Shown piece by piece: positions 9,740 through 20,876 of a stretch of DNA of 64,000 nucleotides. The notes under the pieces were generated by a model. It was not told the origin of the DNA and searched no databases. It saw only the letters and a list, made by a program, of their open reading frames with translations. Made by a program: the position numbers and the translations under genes. The stretch spans positions 23,156,735 through 23,220,734 of the forward strand of contig OY747712.1 of assembly GCA_963556495.2 (NCBI GenBank), read 5' to 3'. The stretch is from Valencia hispanica (Eukaryota; Chordata; Actinopteri; Cyprinodontiformes; Valenciidae). Numbering within the stretch: the first letter of the stretch is position 1; every line of letters begins with the position of its first letter.

Positions 9740-11690
9740 TAACATTTAACAAAGTGGGACTTGACATAAAAACATGAGTATTTGCATTCTGTTATTTTTA
9801 AATTTTCTTTGTAAACGTTTTGAAAACAAGGAATTCTTTCCTTTCAATTCACAGCACTACTTTATGTTGTCTGTCATATATCAATAAAATAGTTTGAGGT
9901 GATAATGAGACTTTCTGACTATAGTTCGTACTTTTTCTTGGCACTTCAAAATGCTAATTAATTACTACTTTTTCAATGCTGAGCTACCTAAGAATCCAAC
10001 ATCCTCTCATAGCCAAATAAATCATGCATAAATCATAAAACTAAGAGGCACCTGATGGATAAAGGAGCACTTCCACGCTATTATGGTGTTCGACTCTCTT
10101 TGGTTGCTCTGACTCCATCTTAAACTAAGAGCAGATCAAATTGCAAGCCCATTAGCATTTAATATTACTGTAATTACTGTGTACATTTCATTATGTTCTC
10201 AGTATATTAAATGGCTGCACCGTGTGGTGGGAGGGTTGTAGTTTAATCTCTTCCTGTATTAATGTGTGCCACAGTACTCAAAATAGCATTAAGGGCCTCA
10301 TAATCAGAAGGAACTAATTGCCTATGATTGCATAAATGAAGTGGCTGGCTCTCATCATAGGCTGCTGCTGATGTCCAGCCTCTTACCGCCCAGGGGACAG
10401 GAGGGGGTTGACCACAGAGCAGAAAAACTTGGAAAGGCAGCTACTGGTGGGTAATATTAGGAAACCAAAGATCCAAAATGTCCACAGGGGCTATGAGGGC
10501 AGGGGGTGATGCTGCTGCTGTTTTTTTCTTGTCATAAGAGTTGCCTCCACTTCACAGAGGAAGAAAAAAAGTGTAAAAAGGGAAAGATACTAAACATGAA
10601 TGCCCACCATATGAGAAATGAATTTATCGAAGTGGCTGTCTTTTTCCCCATTAGTAAGTGTTTAGTTCAGCGTTTTAAATAATTGCGTTACCAGGAATGA
10701 TATTTAAAATACATTTGGGAGTCAATGAGGCAGGAAAGTGCCTACATGTTTTGCTGATGACACCCGGGCCATTTGGAAGACATCAAAGTAGAGAGGAGGT
10801 AGCCCAGATGCATATTATAAACTCATTATGTATATCATTTAAAAGGATGTACTCCAGCCGCAAAAACAATATTCCTAGTCTCTCTCTTTGGTAATGTGTG
10901 TTTTCAAAGTTGAAACTCTTACTCGCGTTCTGTTTAATGTGGCATCTATTACCAAACTGTAACATGAAATAAATGACCTTGATTTCCATACAGGAACAGT
11001 CATTAAGGTACAGAAGATATGTCGCTTTGCCTCTGTGTTTTCAGATAGAAAATAAGGTAAAACCCTCTTCAATTTTCATGTTCTCCACCTGTGGCGCAAA
11101 CCTTGTTTTTTATCTGTATAGATTCCAGTCACAGAGTGGGATAAACGTGTTTAAAAGCATTGTGGATCAAATATAACAAAGGGCCATGTGAAAATATGTT
11201 AATCAACCTTTAGATAACTCAAAGGTGTTTCTGAGCCACAATTATGAGTCATGAATGTCCATCCTCAGCGTCTACGCAGCTTCTGGGTAGAGTTTCTATC
11301 ACTAGAAAATGGTCATTCATCAGCTAGAAGCGATGTTTATTAGATGCCTAGTGAATAGGCTTAAGAGGCTTAATTATGCACCGTCCCTCTGTCATCAGAA
11401 CGCTACACGTGGGGCAGAGTGACACAGCGGTTGCCAGTCATTCAGCCTAATGTTCTAATGCAGGGAGCCATGTGGATACACAAAATCCATTAGAGCTTTC
11501 AGGGAAAAAACATATCGAGTAGAAAAAGACATTTTGCAAACTACATGATGGGGCCTTCAAAAAGAGCATTCTGATTTGATCTTCCTGCAACAGTAATGCC
11601 AAAAATGACTTAATCATGTATTTGAGTTAAGCATTAGGTTTTAAATTTCTGACTTGTGTGTAAAATAGGCATTCATGGATTTTCACTACA
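9740..11690. promoter_or_regulatory. Candidate conserved non-coding block
   Basis: There is no gene. Several sub-blocks (about 10040-10400, 10600-10900, 11220-11520) are complex, non-repetitive and rich in AT-core homeodomain motifs such as AATTAATTAC and GGAACTAATTGCC. I read them as likely enhancers of the gbx1/asb10 neighbourhood; this is inference only. Confidence 0.3.
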
Positions 11691-11739
11691 GTTTCCTAAG
11701 TCATAACCCTTAAATTCTTTCCACTCTGGGTCGCATTAC

Positions 11740-12590
11740 AACCAAAAAGGTTCTGGTTTTCATAATGTTTTACAAAAACAATCTAAAAGCTAGGGAGTGT
11801 GTTTGTATTTAGAGCCACTGAGTCAATAGTCTAGATCTATCTTTTATTGCACTTACAGCTTTGAGTCTTTTTGTGTATGTCTCTACCAGCTTTACACATC
11901 TAGACGCAGTTTTTTAGCTAATTCTTTTTTGTAAATTAGCTCAAGCTAAGTCCGATTGAACAGATGACTTTTGCTTTCATCTAAAACATTGTAGCTCAGG
12001 GTGTGGGCTTATGCTCATTGACATGCTGGAAGGTGAACCTTTTCCCTGTCTCAGGTCTTTGCTGGTGGGTTTTCTTCCCATATCAAATTGAATAAAGCTG
12101 TGTCCATTTACCGATTTCCTTGTCTCTGGTGAAGCAAATAATTTCCCCAGCATTATACTGCCACCACTTAGTTCGTCTTTGGAGATGGTGTGTTCGGCAT
12201 GATGTGGAGTGACAGTTCCCTATCTCGTGTGGCTTTTTGCATGTTCACCAAAAAGCTTATTTCTGTTCTAAACTGACCAGAGCACCCCACACAGTTTGTG
12301 GCAAACTGTAAACAGGACTTCTTATGGCTCTCTTCTTGCTACTCTTCCATAAAAGTCTGATTTGTTGAGTATGCAATATTTAGTTGTCATGTCAACATAT
12401 ATCTTCACCAGAGCTATTGATCTCTGCAGCTCCTCTTAGGTGCTTCAATGACTAATGCTCTCTTTCCATAGCCAGGCCTTGCTAGGTTAGAAGCTATTCA
12501 CTTGCTTTTTGGGGTAAATCATATTTTCTTCTTCATCTTTATGATATTGCTGCAGCAACTATGCAAATAGTGAAACAAAATAAATATCTT
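11740..12590 (-). mobile_element. Old Tc1-like transposon remnant
   Basis: The sequence on the plus strand carries diagnostic reverse-complement transposase blocks: cattgacatgctggaaggtgaacc, tttgctggtgggttttcttcc, and cagcattatactgccacc (the KHGGGSIML region). It is too decayed for an ORF. Ends are not visible. Confidence 0.7.
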
Positions 12591-12634
12591 ATTTTCATGT
12601 AGATGTTTTTCTCATTAAGGTTTTCAGTCATGTA

Positions 12635-14160
12635 CAGTTGTGGCCAAAAGTTTTGAGAGTTACATAAATATTGGAAATTGGAAAAGTTCCTGCTTAAGTT
12701 TTTATAATAGCAATTTGCATATACTCCAGAATGTTATGAACAGTGATCAGATGAATTGCATAGTCCTTCTTTGCCATGAAATTTCCACTGCATTTCATTG
12801 CTGTGATTAAAGGACCTGCTGAGCTCATTTCAGTAATCGTCTTGTTAACTCAGGTGAGAATGTTGACGAGCACAAGGCTGGAGATCATTATGTCCGACTG
12901 ATTGAGTTAGAATGGCAGACTTGACATGTTAAAATGCATGAAATCATTGTTCTTCCATTGTTGACCATGGTGACCTGCAAAGAAACGCATGCAGCCATCA
13001 TTGCGTTGCATAAAAATGGCTTCACAGGCAAGGATATTGTGGCTACTAAAATTGCACCTAAATCAACAATTTATAGGATTATCAAGAACTTCAAGGAAAG
13101 AGGTTCAATTCTGGTTAAGAAGGCTTCAGGGCGTCCAAGAAAGTCCAGCAAGCGCCAGGATCGTCTCCTAAAGAGGATTCAGCTGCGGGATCGGAGTGCC
13201 GCCAGTGCAGAGCTTGCTCAGGAATGGCAGCAGGCAGGTGTGAGCGCATCTGCATGCACAGTGAGGCAAAGACTTTTGGAATATGCCCTGGTGTCAAGAA
13301 GGGCAGCAAAGAAGCCACTTCTCTCCAAAAAAAACCATCAGGGACAGATTGATCTTCTGCAGAAAGTATGGTGAATGGACTGCTGAGGACTGGGGCAAAG
13401 TCATATTCTCCGATGAAGCCTCTTTCCGATTGTTTGGGGCATCTGGAAAAAGGCTTGTCCAGAGAAGAAAAGGTGCGCGCTACCATCAGTCCTGTGTCAT
13501 GCCAACAGTAAAGCATCCTGAGACCATTCATGTGTGGGGTTGCTTCTCATCCAAGGGAGTGGGCTCACTTACAATTTTGCCCAAAAACACAGCCATGAAT
13601 AAAGAATGGTACCAAAACACCCTCCAACAGCAACTTCTTCCAACAATCCAACAACAGTTTGGTGAAGAACAATGCATTTTCCAGTACGATGGAGCACCGT
13701 GCCATAAGGCAAAAGTGATAACTAAGTGGCTCGGGGACCAAAACGTTGAAATTTTGGGTCAATGGCCTGGAAACTCCCCAGATCTTAATCCCATTGAGAA
13801 CTTGTGGTCAGTCCTCAAGAGGCAGGTGGACAAACAAAAACCCACTAATTCTGACAAACTCCAAGAAGTGATTATGAAAGAATGGGTTGCTATCAGTCAG
13901 GATTGGGCCCAGAAGTTGATTGAGAGCATGCCCACTCGAATTACAGAGGTCCTGAAAAAGAAGGGCCAACACTGCAAATACTGACTCTTTGCATAAATGT
14001 CATGTAATTCTCAATAAAAGCCTTTGAAATGTATAAAGTGCTTGTAATTATATTTCAGTACATCACAGAAACAACTGAAACAAAGATTTCAAAGTAGTTT
14101 TGCAGCAAACTTTGTGAAAACTAATATTTGTGTCATTCTCAAAACTTTTGGCCACAACTG
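12635..14160 (+). mobile_element. Tc1-like transposon, nearly intact
   Basis: Terminal inverted repeats CAGTTGTGGCCAAAAG... and ...CTTTTGGCCACAACTG lie inside a TA duplication (12633-12634 and 14161-14162). The element is 1526 bp and carries one transposase gene with a single frame break. It sits directly upstream of asb10 and is among the youngest-looking elements in the window. Confidence 0.96.
12934..13984 (+). pseudogene. Tc1 transposase with one frameshift
   Basis: Cut-and-paste DDE transposase. The first frame (12934 to about 13335) gives the HTH DNA-binding half (ETHAAIIALHKNGFTGKDIV, STIYRIIKNFKERGS, SGRPRKSS). The second (about 13336-13984) gives the catalytic half with all three acidic residues: FSDEASF, FQYDGAPCHKA and NPIENLW. 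The two overlap in an A-run followed by CC near 13327-13336, where one extra base shifts the frame. No other stop occurs, so inactivation is recent or the site is a sequencing or assembly error. The true start may be the ATG at 12967 or 12934. Confidence 0.93.
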
Positions 14161-14554
14161 TATGTGTTAGAAAACTTTGACCTATCACCTCGTAAATGCC
14201 ATTTTACTCATTTTGTTCTTTCAGTCTGATAAAAATTCTTCATTACTAACAGGAGATCAGCAGGAGTGGTTTGAGTGGTGGCTTGTGAAACATATAAATA
14301 GCCCAACTGGTATGGAGGGTCTCATATCAAAACGACTCTGTGAACCAACCCTGTGGACAGCCTACAAGGCAGAAAATGGAAAGTAGCCAAAGCGTTCAAA
14401 GACAAAAACAGATGTGAGGCAAATCTTTCTGGATAGCCTCACTTACCCCTACATATCTTTTAAAAACAAGACTTCACTTTTCTACACATTAGCATGTCTC
14501 GAAGCAGTTTTGTCTTCACATTCAGCCTTGCATTCTCTTGAACTTGACAAGGAC

Positions 14555-14816
14555 ATGCTGGAGAGGCACAAGTACAAGACACAGCTTGACACCCATCACC
14601 TCAACAGCTATATGCTGAAGAAGGAGGCAACCCAGAGAGCAGAAAGAAGATCCCCCATCGCCTGGCGACCAGCCATCTGCCAAGATGTGGTCATCCACAA
14701 TGCTTTATATACTGGAGATGTGGAGGCTTTGAAACGTTTCTTTCCAAGAGGATCCGTGGTGAACTTTGTTATAGAGCCCCAGGGAGGGGAGATGCGCTGG
14801 GTGGCCCAGGGAGAAG
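14555..14816 (+). CDS. asb10: asb10 first-exon candidate A
   Basis: The frame is open from 14387 (after a TAG at 14384) and the first ATG is 14555. It encodes MLERHKYKTQ..., then RPAICQDVVIHNALYTGDVEALKRFFP, which resembles the N-terminus of one human ASB10 isoform (LCQDLVLQNALYTGDL, recalled). The donor is GAGAAG|GTAGGA, leaving phase 1, and it can join directly to 15801 to give G-E-G-LWSLTYEQ. A further upstream exon is possible: a good acceptor (TTCTTTCAG) ends at about 14224 and begins an open stretch to 14386. Confidence 0.7.
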
Positions 14817-17800
14817 GTAGGAGACATTTGTCTTCAGTTGGTCTAATATGATTTGACAAAACCATAACCGAGAGCTATTCTTTTTCCAGATAATAACATT
14901 GTGAAATTTTGAAATTAAACTAATTATTTGATCGTTTAAATTGACTTTGGTGTGCAATAAGGAGTATGTTGTATCAACCCTTGTATTCAAACACACTCAT
15001 GATATAGTTATAGAAACAGGCCATGAGGCATTATTTATAGACGGCATAATGTTCAGCAGACTGAACAATTATTTAACTGTACATTACAATGTTTTCATAT
15101 ATCTTAAAAATAATAAAAGGTATCTTGCTTTTTCCATTTTTTAAATCATATTATGCACGTATCTTAGTGGGTTACTTGAAAATAAATCTGCTTACATAAA
15201 ATGCACTGTCATTGGCTCCCATGCCATTGCATGGCTGAGGTTCACCGGGTCAACCACAGTATCATGTAACACCTCCCTGAAATAGCCCTGCCACAAACAA
15301 CCCACTTTACTGCTCCTTACACTAGAAACCAGTCAACTGGCATATGAATAAAATAACAAAATAAGGTGGGACATGGCTTATCTGGCAGCTAAAATAAAGT
15401 GGAAAAAGCCAAAGAAGTACAGAGAAGATGTTATCGCCACTGCCAAGGCCACAGGTTGCATCCTCCAATTCTGGAATTCTCTGCTTGTGGGCGATACACT
15501 GACTATCCTCAGCATCGTGGACGACGATGAGTACAGCTCGCTCATTGATGCCATTTATGATACCAGCAACTTAGAAGAGTGGAAGAACTTCAGATTTAAC
15601 TACAGAGGCCTCAGTAGGTTTTAAAACTCACTCTTTCATTTTAAGTTAAATCTGGAAGAGTTGGTGGCACTGTGATGAGGCATGTCATCAAAAACACAAA
15701 AAGAAATGAAATCCGCTGCAATATTTATGCTGCTTTCTAGCAATGCTCCTAACGCTAATGCTCTTAGGTAACCTCATGTCCATTTTGCTTCTGCTTGCAG
15801 GACTGTGGTCTCTGACTTATGAGCAAGAGCTGACAACGCCACTTCACATCACAGCGGGTCGAGGATTTGCAGACTGCCTAGGCCTCCTGCTTCAACGTGG
15901 GGCAAATGTGGATCTGGCTCCTGGAGGCAACACTGCCCTGCACGAGGCCTGTGAAAGCTGCCAGGCAGAGTGTGCCAAATTGCTGCTAAACTATGGAGCA
16001 AACGCAAATGCCGTCTCAGAAGACGGGCTTATGCCTCTGCATGTTTGCACAAGTCCTGAATCCTTTGAGTAAGTATGAATAAGTGTAACACATAATTTAG
16101 TCCTACTTGATCAATATTTCTTGTATCGAGAGATTATTTATCTTGCCAAGTAGTTGGAGCAACTGCTTAACATTTTAAAAAATCGACAATAGTCAAGCCA
16201 AGTTTATATGTATAGCACATTTCAGCAACAAGGCAGTTCAAAGTGCTTCACATGATGTAAACTAAGCAAATGGGTTTTTTGCCTTGATTTAAAGGAACAC
16301 AGTTTTGCCGTTTTCTGGAAGTTTGTTCTTGATTAGAGGAGCATACAAACTGATTGCTGCCTCTCCATGTTTGGTTCTGACACTGGGGATGCAGAGTAGA
16401 CTTGAACCAGAAGACCTGATTGGTCTGAAAGTTTAACAATATTTCTTTTTCTGATTTTTTTCAGAACCCAAATAACAAAAACATTTTCCATCTTTAATGT
16501 GAATTTATACCCTGTTCTGTTTACCTGAAAATCAATCAAACATGTTACTGAAAAAATGTAAAGCACAAAAAAGCTGCAGTAATATAGGCTACAAAAGCAT
16601 TTACAGCTCTAAACTATCCCGATAGGCTGTTCTAGAAGGATTTTCCTGACGTTTGCTAGTTTACATACTTTAGCAAAAGTCAGGGATTGCACAGAGCTTA
16701 GAAAGGATCAAAATGATCTTGTTGTTCAGATGTTACCATCAAGCTTGTCAATAACTGGAGAAAATAGGACAAGGTGAATTAATAAAAGCTGGACAAAGAC
16801 AAAAGTGAGTTACCCATATGTCTGGACTAAGGAGCACACTTCTTTTTTTTAAACTTAAATTGTAAAACTTCTGGGGTGCAATTTCAAAAAGTATTTGTTT
16901 AGTAATGAAAGCGGCACTAAGCAAATAGCTAGAGAATACCATACCCACAGTAAAACATGGTGATGGCAGCATCATGGTGTGAGATCACTTTTTGCACCTT
17001 TTTTGTCAGGGGCATATTAAATTTGGAAATGTTTCAGACACCAATTAGTTTTTTTATCCAATATCCTTAGGCCTCTGCTAGAAAGCTGAAGATGAGGATG
17101 GTTTTCATGTTTCAGCATTACACGAAGTCCAAGCATGAAGCCAAATTTTAAAACAGAATAGCTTCACTACAAGAAAACAAAAGTTTTCAAACAACCAAGC
17201 CAGGACCCAGAACTGAAATCTCATATAGAATATCTGTGGAATCATATGAAAAGTAAAACAAAAAGAGATGTCCTCAAAATCTGGACAGATTTTGCTAAGC
17301 AGAGTGGCAAAATTATTATTTAGCCAAGGTGTTGCCTTGCTTCTCTTTCTCGAAAGATTGTTCACAGAGGTACTAGTTCAAGACTGTGCACAGCTCAGCT
17401 TATTACAGCTTTTTTATTAATTTTTTTTTCAATTGTGAATTTCATGTAATTGAACACATTAGGAACATAATGAATGTTGTTAATGAAGGGCCACTTAAGC
17501 TCATCTGCAGTAATAGCACTATTAGTGTATTTCAGATCATTTTAAAGAAAGTTTGGAATCCAGTGATCTAATTTATCAATTTCTGTTATTCTTTTGGCAG
17601 ATGTGCCAAGTATCTCCTTCAGTATGGTGCCACAATTAACGGTTGCACTCTAGATGAAGATGACACTCCATTACATGTCGCAGCTAGGAACGGCCTCCAA
17701 GACCACGTTAAGCTCTACCTGCACCACGGAGCGGCTGTGGACAAACAGAACAATGAGGGTCTCACACCCCTGAATGCAGCTTGTGCACACCCTCAGGAGA

Positions 17801-20272
17801 TGAAGGACCTCGGACGTTACTTGAAGGTGTGCCAGATGCTGTTGGATGCGGGTGCTGACGTCCACACTAAGGATCAGGACAAACACAGTCCTTTACACAT
17901 GGCCTGTAAGAATGCCAATCCAGCTGTAGTGGATCTGCTGCTTGCCAAGGGCTCCTGTGTTAACAATATGGACTATGGTGGAGAAGCTCCCATGCATAAC
18001 ATCTTGAAGGTGGTGTGCTACAAGGTCTCCCATCATCCTGAGAGGATTGTCCGTGCACTGCTCAACCACGGCTCCATTCGAGTCTGGCCTGGTGCTCTCC
18101 CTCTGGTAGGAAACAGTAACAGGGATATTTGGATTAGAATATTATTAAAAAGTTTATTTTTTCAAAAGTTAAATTCAGAAAGGAAAGGACATATATTATA
18201 TTGATTCATGATGTCATCCATACAAAGCATTTATTTCTGTTTTTATTGCATAATTGTTAACAGCTAATGAAAACCCAATTTTATTTTAAAAAATATTCAA
18301 ATATATGAGACAATCTTAAAAAGGACTTTTAACACAGAAACAACATTTTATGGTATGGCCATGTAATCACCAACCATGGGGAAGAATGCTTATTAGATAA
18401 TTGTCCAGCAAATAGCCATTGATACCCTGTACAGGTTAAACCACAAAAGGCCACTGCAAAAAGTAGATAGCTTTTTACAGATTGCTGTATCCAATACTGG
18501 TGGAAAGTTGAGTGGAAGGAAAAGCTGTAGTAGAAGTAGGTGCATGTGGCCATGTTAGTACTGCAGCATTGCAGGGATTGTTAAGCCCACTCAATAAATT
18601 AATGGGAATTCAGAAGACAAGGACTGCAGCTGCAGATGTATCCAGGAAAAGGGCTACCACCTTACATTCATTGTGTTCAGCCTCTCCTGAATCAGAGACA
18701 ACATCAGAAGCATCCTATCTGGGCTCAGCAAATGTATGTATGTTTCAGTGGACTGGCCTTTCTGTATTAAAAATGGCTTTATGTAAGATACAAAAGGTAT
18801 CTTACTTAAACCCTTCAGAGAAACCGAATTCTGGATTTTAAGTAGCTATAAGGCCAAAATCACGGACATTAACAGACATAATTCCTTAAAATTTTGACCT
18901 GCGTATTTGTGTTAATATTCTAAATTAGTGAGAAGCATCTGTAAAGCAACAACAATTTTACTGAATAATAAAGTCCAGATTGGTCTTATTCTAAAACATA
19001 ACAAAGTAAGGCAGCTCATTTTGCACAAATAACTGAAAAATACATGTAACCCCTAAACTGTGACTTTTGAAAGTACTGGTTTCTCTGCAGACTATCACGA
19101 AATCACATTCAAATCATTACCATTTCATGCCACAACACAAAGTGTGGCACTCTGCGGGAAACAGACTACAACTATCAGTGAACCCACGTGCACTAGACAA
19201 AATGCCTGGTTCCTAATTAGGCAAGTGTTAATAGGAGATTAATTAGCACTAATTGCATAATTTCCAGTTAAACCCCTGGAGGGAAGACCAATCTGTTCAT
19301 TTCACAAGTGTTTAATTACTTTATTTCTTCAGTTCTACAGTCACAGGGCTCGCTCATGAAGTTAAATCATTACACAAATCATATCGCTTTGCTTTTAGAG
19401 CTTTATTCTCTTCTTTTTTTAGGTTTTGAAGCACTGCTCAGAATCTCCACAAACCATCGAGGTTCTCCTGAACGCCTACAGTCACCTAAAAGTTACAGAC
19501 ACATGGGTTGAGTCTGTGCCTGAAGATGCATTTAAGGCAAGTTGTTTAGACTATGAATTTAATACCACAAAACTTTGTGTTTTTATTCATTAAACAAATG
19601 TTTTGTCTCTTAATATTGTTCAATCTCATTGCTATAGTACTTGCACACTCAAAGCAATCGATAATGATTCACAGCATGACCAAAAATGTCCTTTTAAAAG
19701 CGCTTTGTATGTTTGTAAAATTATTTTACACCGGAGGCTTTTAATTAAATGAAATTTAATTCAATTCAGTTTATTTATATATGCCAATTCACAACAAATG
19801 TCTTCTCAAGGCACTTTACAGGGAAAAAAAACATGGAATCCAAACATACAGACAGTCTCAAAGTCAAATACCTACAGTTCTTGTTGATTAATGTTATAAA
19901 ACAGTGCACTCAGATTCAGTTTATTATTCAGTATTTTAGATATCTCATTAAATAAATACATTTTCAAGTTTCAGATGATGATATATAGTTTGTCATGTTT
20001 TCAAATCACCTGAATATGAAGTACATTCCAAACATAAAATGTAGCTTTGTAGATTTTTGTGTTAATCTGTGTTTTCATTCAACCAGGAGCACAAAGACTT
20101 CTATGAGTCCATCTTCTCCTTAGCAATGACTCCTCGTTCCCTGCAGCACTTAGCGCGCTGCAAACTCAGAAGCTTCTTGGAGGGCAGAGTTCACAAAGTG
20201 GTCCCAAAGCTTGATCTGCCCACCTTCATTAAAGACTACCTACTCCTGGAGTGCAGAGGATATGTTCACTGA
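14555..20272 (+). CDS. asb10: Ankyrin repeat and SOCS box protein 10
   Basis: ASB proteins are substrate receptors of Cullin5-Elongin B/C ubiquitin ligases. The coding exons are 14555-14816 (A) or 15373-15613 (B), then 15801-16068, 17601-18105, 19423-19536 and 20087-20272. The product is about 444 residues by A and 437 by B; human ASB10 is of similar length. Seven ankyrin repeats run from TTPLHITAGRG through HSPLHMACKN to EAPMHNILK. The last exon encodes a SOCS box: a BC box (SLQHLARCKLRSFL) and a Cul5-type box (LDLPTFIKDYLLL). Diagnostic agreement with human ASB10 as I recall it includes LWSLTYEQELTTPLH, ALLNHGSIRVWPGALP and the FRFNYRGLR junction. Gene order beside gbx1 agrees. Intron 19537-20086 uses a GC donor. 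AATAAA signals follow at about 20718-20728. The true 5' end is uncertain. Confidence 0.92.
15373..15613 (+). CDS. asb10: asb10 alternative first exon (or cassette) B
   Basis: It encodes KKPKKYREDVIATAKATG, LQFWNSLLVGDTLTIL and EEWKNFRFNYRGL, and the donor CTCA|GTAGGT joins to 15801 to give RGLRLWSLTYEQ. It can start at its own ATG at 15373. It could also be spliced from exon A through a CAG at 15386-15388, because 15389-15613 is 225 nt, phase 1 to phase 1. The weak pyrimidine tract before 15388 favours the alternative-first-exon reading, as for human ASB10 isoforms. Confidence 0.75.
15801..16068 (+). CDS. asb10: asb10 exon, ankyrin repeats 1-3 (start)
   Basis: The acceptor CTGCTTGCAG|GA and donor TTTGA|GTAAGT are both strong. 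It encodes LWSLTYEQELTTPLH, then ankyrin repeats with TALHEACES and MPLHVCTS. Confidence 0.92.
16195..16265 (+). repeat. Short interspersed fish repeat in an asb10 intron
   Basis: The phrase tttatatgtatagcacatttcagcaacaaggcag...aaagtgcttcacat is the recognisable head of a common teleost interspersed repeat. Only about 70 bases remain. Confidence 0.55.
16700..17400 (+). mobile_element. Old Tc1-like remnant in the asb10 intron
   Basis: The block cacagtaaaacatggtgatggcagcatcatggtgtg is the characteristic Tc1 transposase KHGGGSIMVW region, followed by degraded downstream sequence with no ORF. Ends are not visible. Confidence 0.65.
17601..18105 (+). CDS. asb10: asb10 exon, ankyrin repeats 3-7
   Basis: The acceptor CTTTTGGCAG|ATG completes Glu (GA|A) with the previous exon, and the donor CTCTG|GTAGGA ends in phase 0. 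It encodes CAKYLLQYGA, TPLHVAARNG, TPLNAACAH, SPLHMACKN, then ALLNHGSIRVWPGALPL. Confidence 0.93.
19423..19536 (+). CDS. asb10: asb10 exon with GC splice donor
   Basis: The acceptor TTTTTTTAG|GTT opens 38 codons (VLKHCSESPQTIEVLLNAYSH...EDAFK). The exon ends AAG|GCAAGT, the textbook GC-AG donor context. Joining it to 20087 gives FK|EHKDFYESIF, matching the human order QKHQRFYSSLF (recalled). Confidence 0.88.
19748..19830 (+). repeat. Interspersed fish repeat in an asb10 intron
   Basis: The segment aattcagtttatttatatatgccaattcacaaca...ctcaaggcactttacag is a recognisable head of another widespread teleost repeat family; truncated copy. Confidence 0.55.
20087..20272 (+). CDS. asb10: asb10 last coding exon, SOCS box
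   Basis: The acceptor TTCAACCAG|GAG begins it. It encodes EHKDFYESIFSLAMTPRS, then the SOCS box, ending CRGYVH before TGA. Elongin C would bind the LQHLARCKLRSFL helix, and Cullin5 selectivity would come from the LDLPTF segment (family knowledge). Confidence 0.93.
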   Translation, partial: EHKDFYESIFSLAMTPRSLQHLARCKLRSFLEGRVHKVVPKLDLPTFIKDYLLLECRGYVH

Positions 20273-20843
20273 ACGCATGTTGTTGTGTTAGTATGAGTCC
20301 GCCGGTGGGTGCAGCTAGATGCTTTTTCTGTTTAAGTTTTAAATTAGGTTTTATTGACTCACGACTAGATAATAGACTGTTCTAGAGGAAGCAGCTGCTG
20401 CTTGTTTTTTTCCAATCACTTTTAATCCAGATCAACTGTTTTAGCACGCTGAATAGGGTTTTTACACCACAAGAGGGAGCTATTGGCTGTAACTGATTAG
20501 GCAAGAGAAGGATTTCAGATTTTTAGATTTGGGTTTTGTTTACTTGTTTTTATTAATTTTTACATTTACAGATAAAGATAATAACTTGTGATTTTATACA
20601 ATGTACGCAGAACGTAGGGCTTGTATAGTAAGGATTTCCATGAATATTTGTATAATTGTTGTTTCTGACAGAAATGTTGGGATTGGTGGCTTTATGTCAA
20701 AATTAGGCTTCAGCTAAAATAAAATAAAATATTTCCATAATGACCAGTGAATTTCCTCAATTGATTGAATTATTATTATATCTGTGTATGCTATCTAGAT
20801 GTTTTAAGAATGAAACTACAGACAGACAGACAGGCAGACAGGC

Positions 20844-20876
<33 letters not shown>

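Noticed and set aside
14224..14386. Possible extra upstream asb10 exon after a good acceptor
   Set aside because: The acceptor is convincing but the encoded residues match nothing that I recall in ASB10 and no clear donor follows. Mentioned under exon A only.
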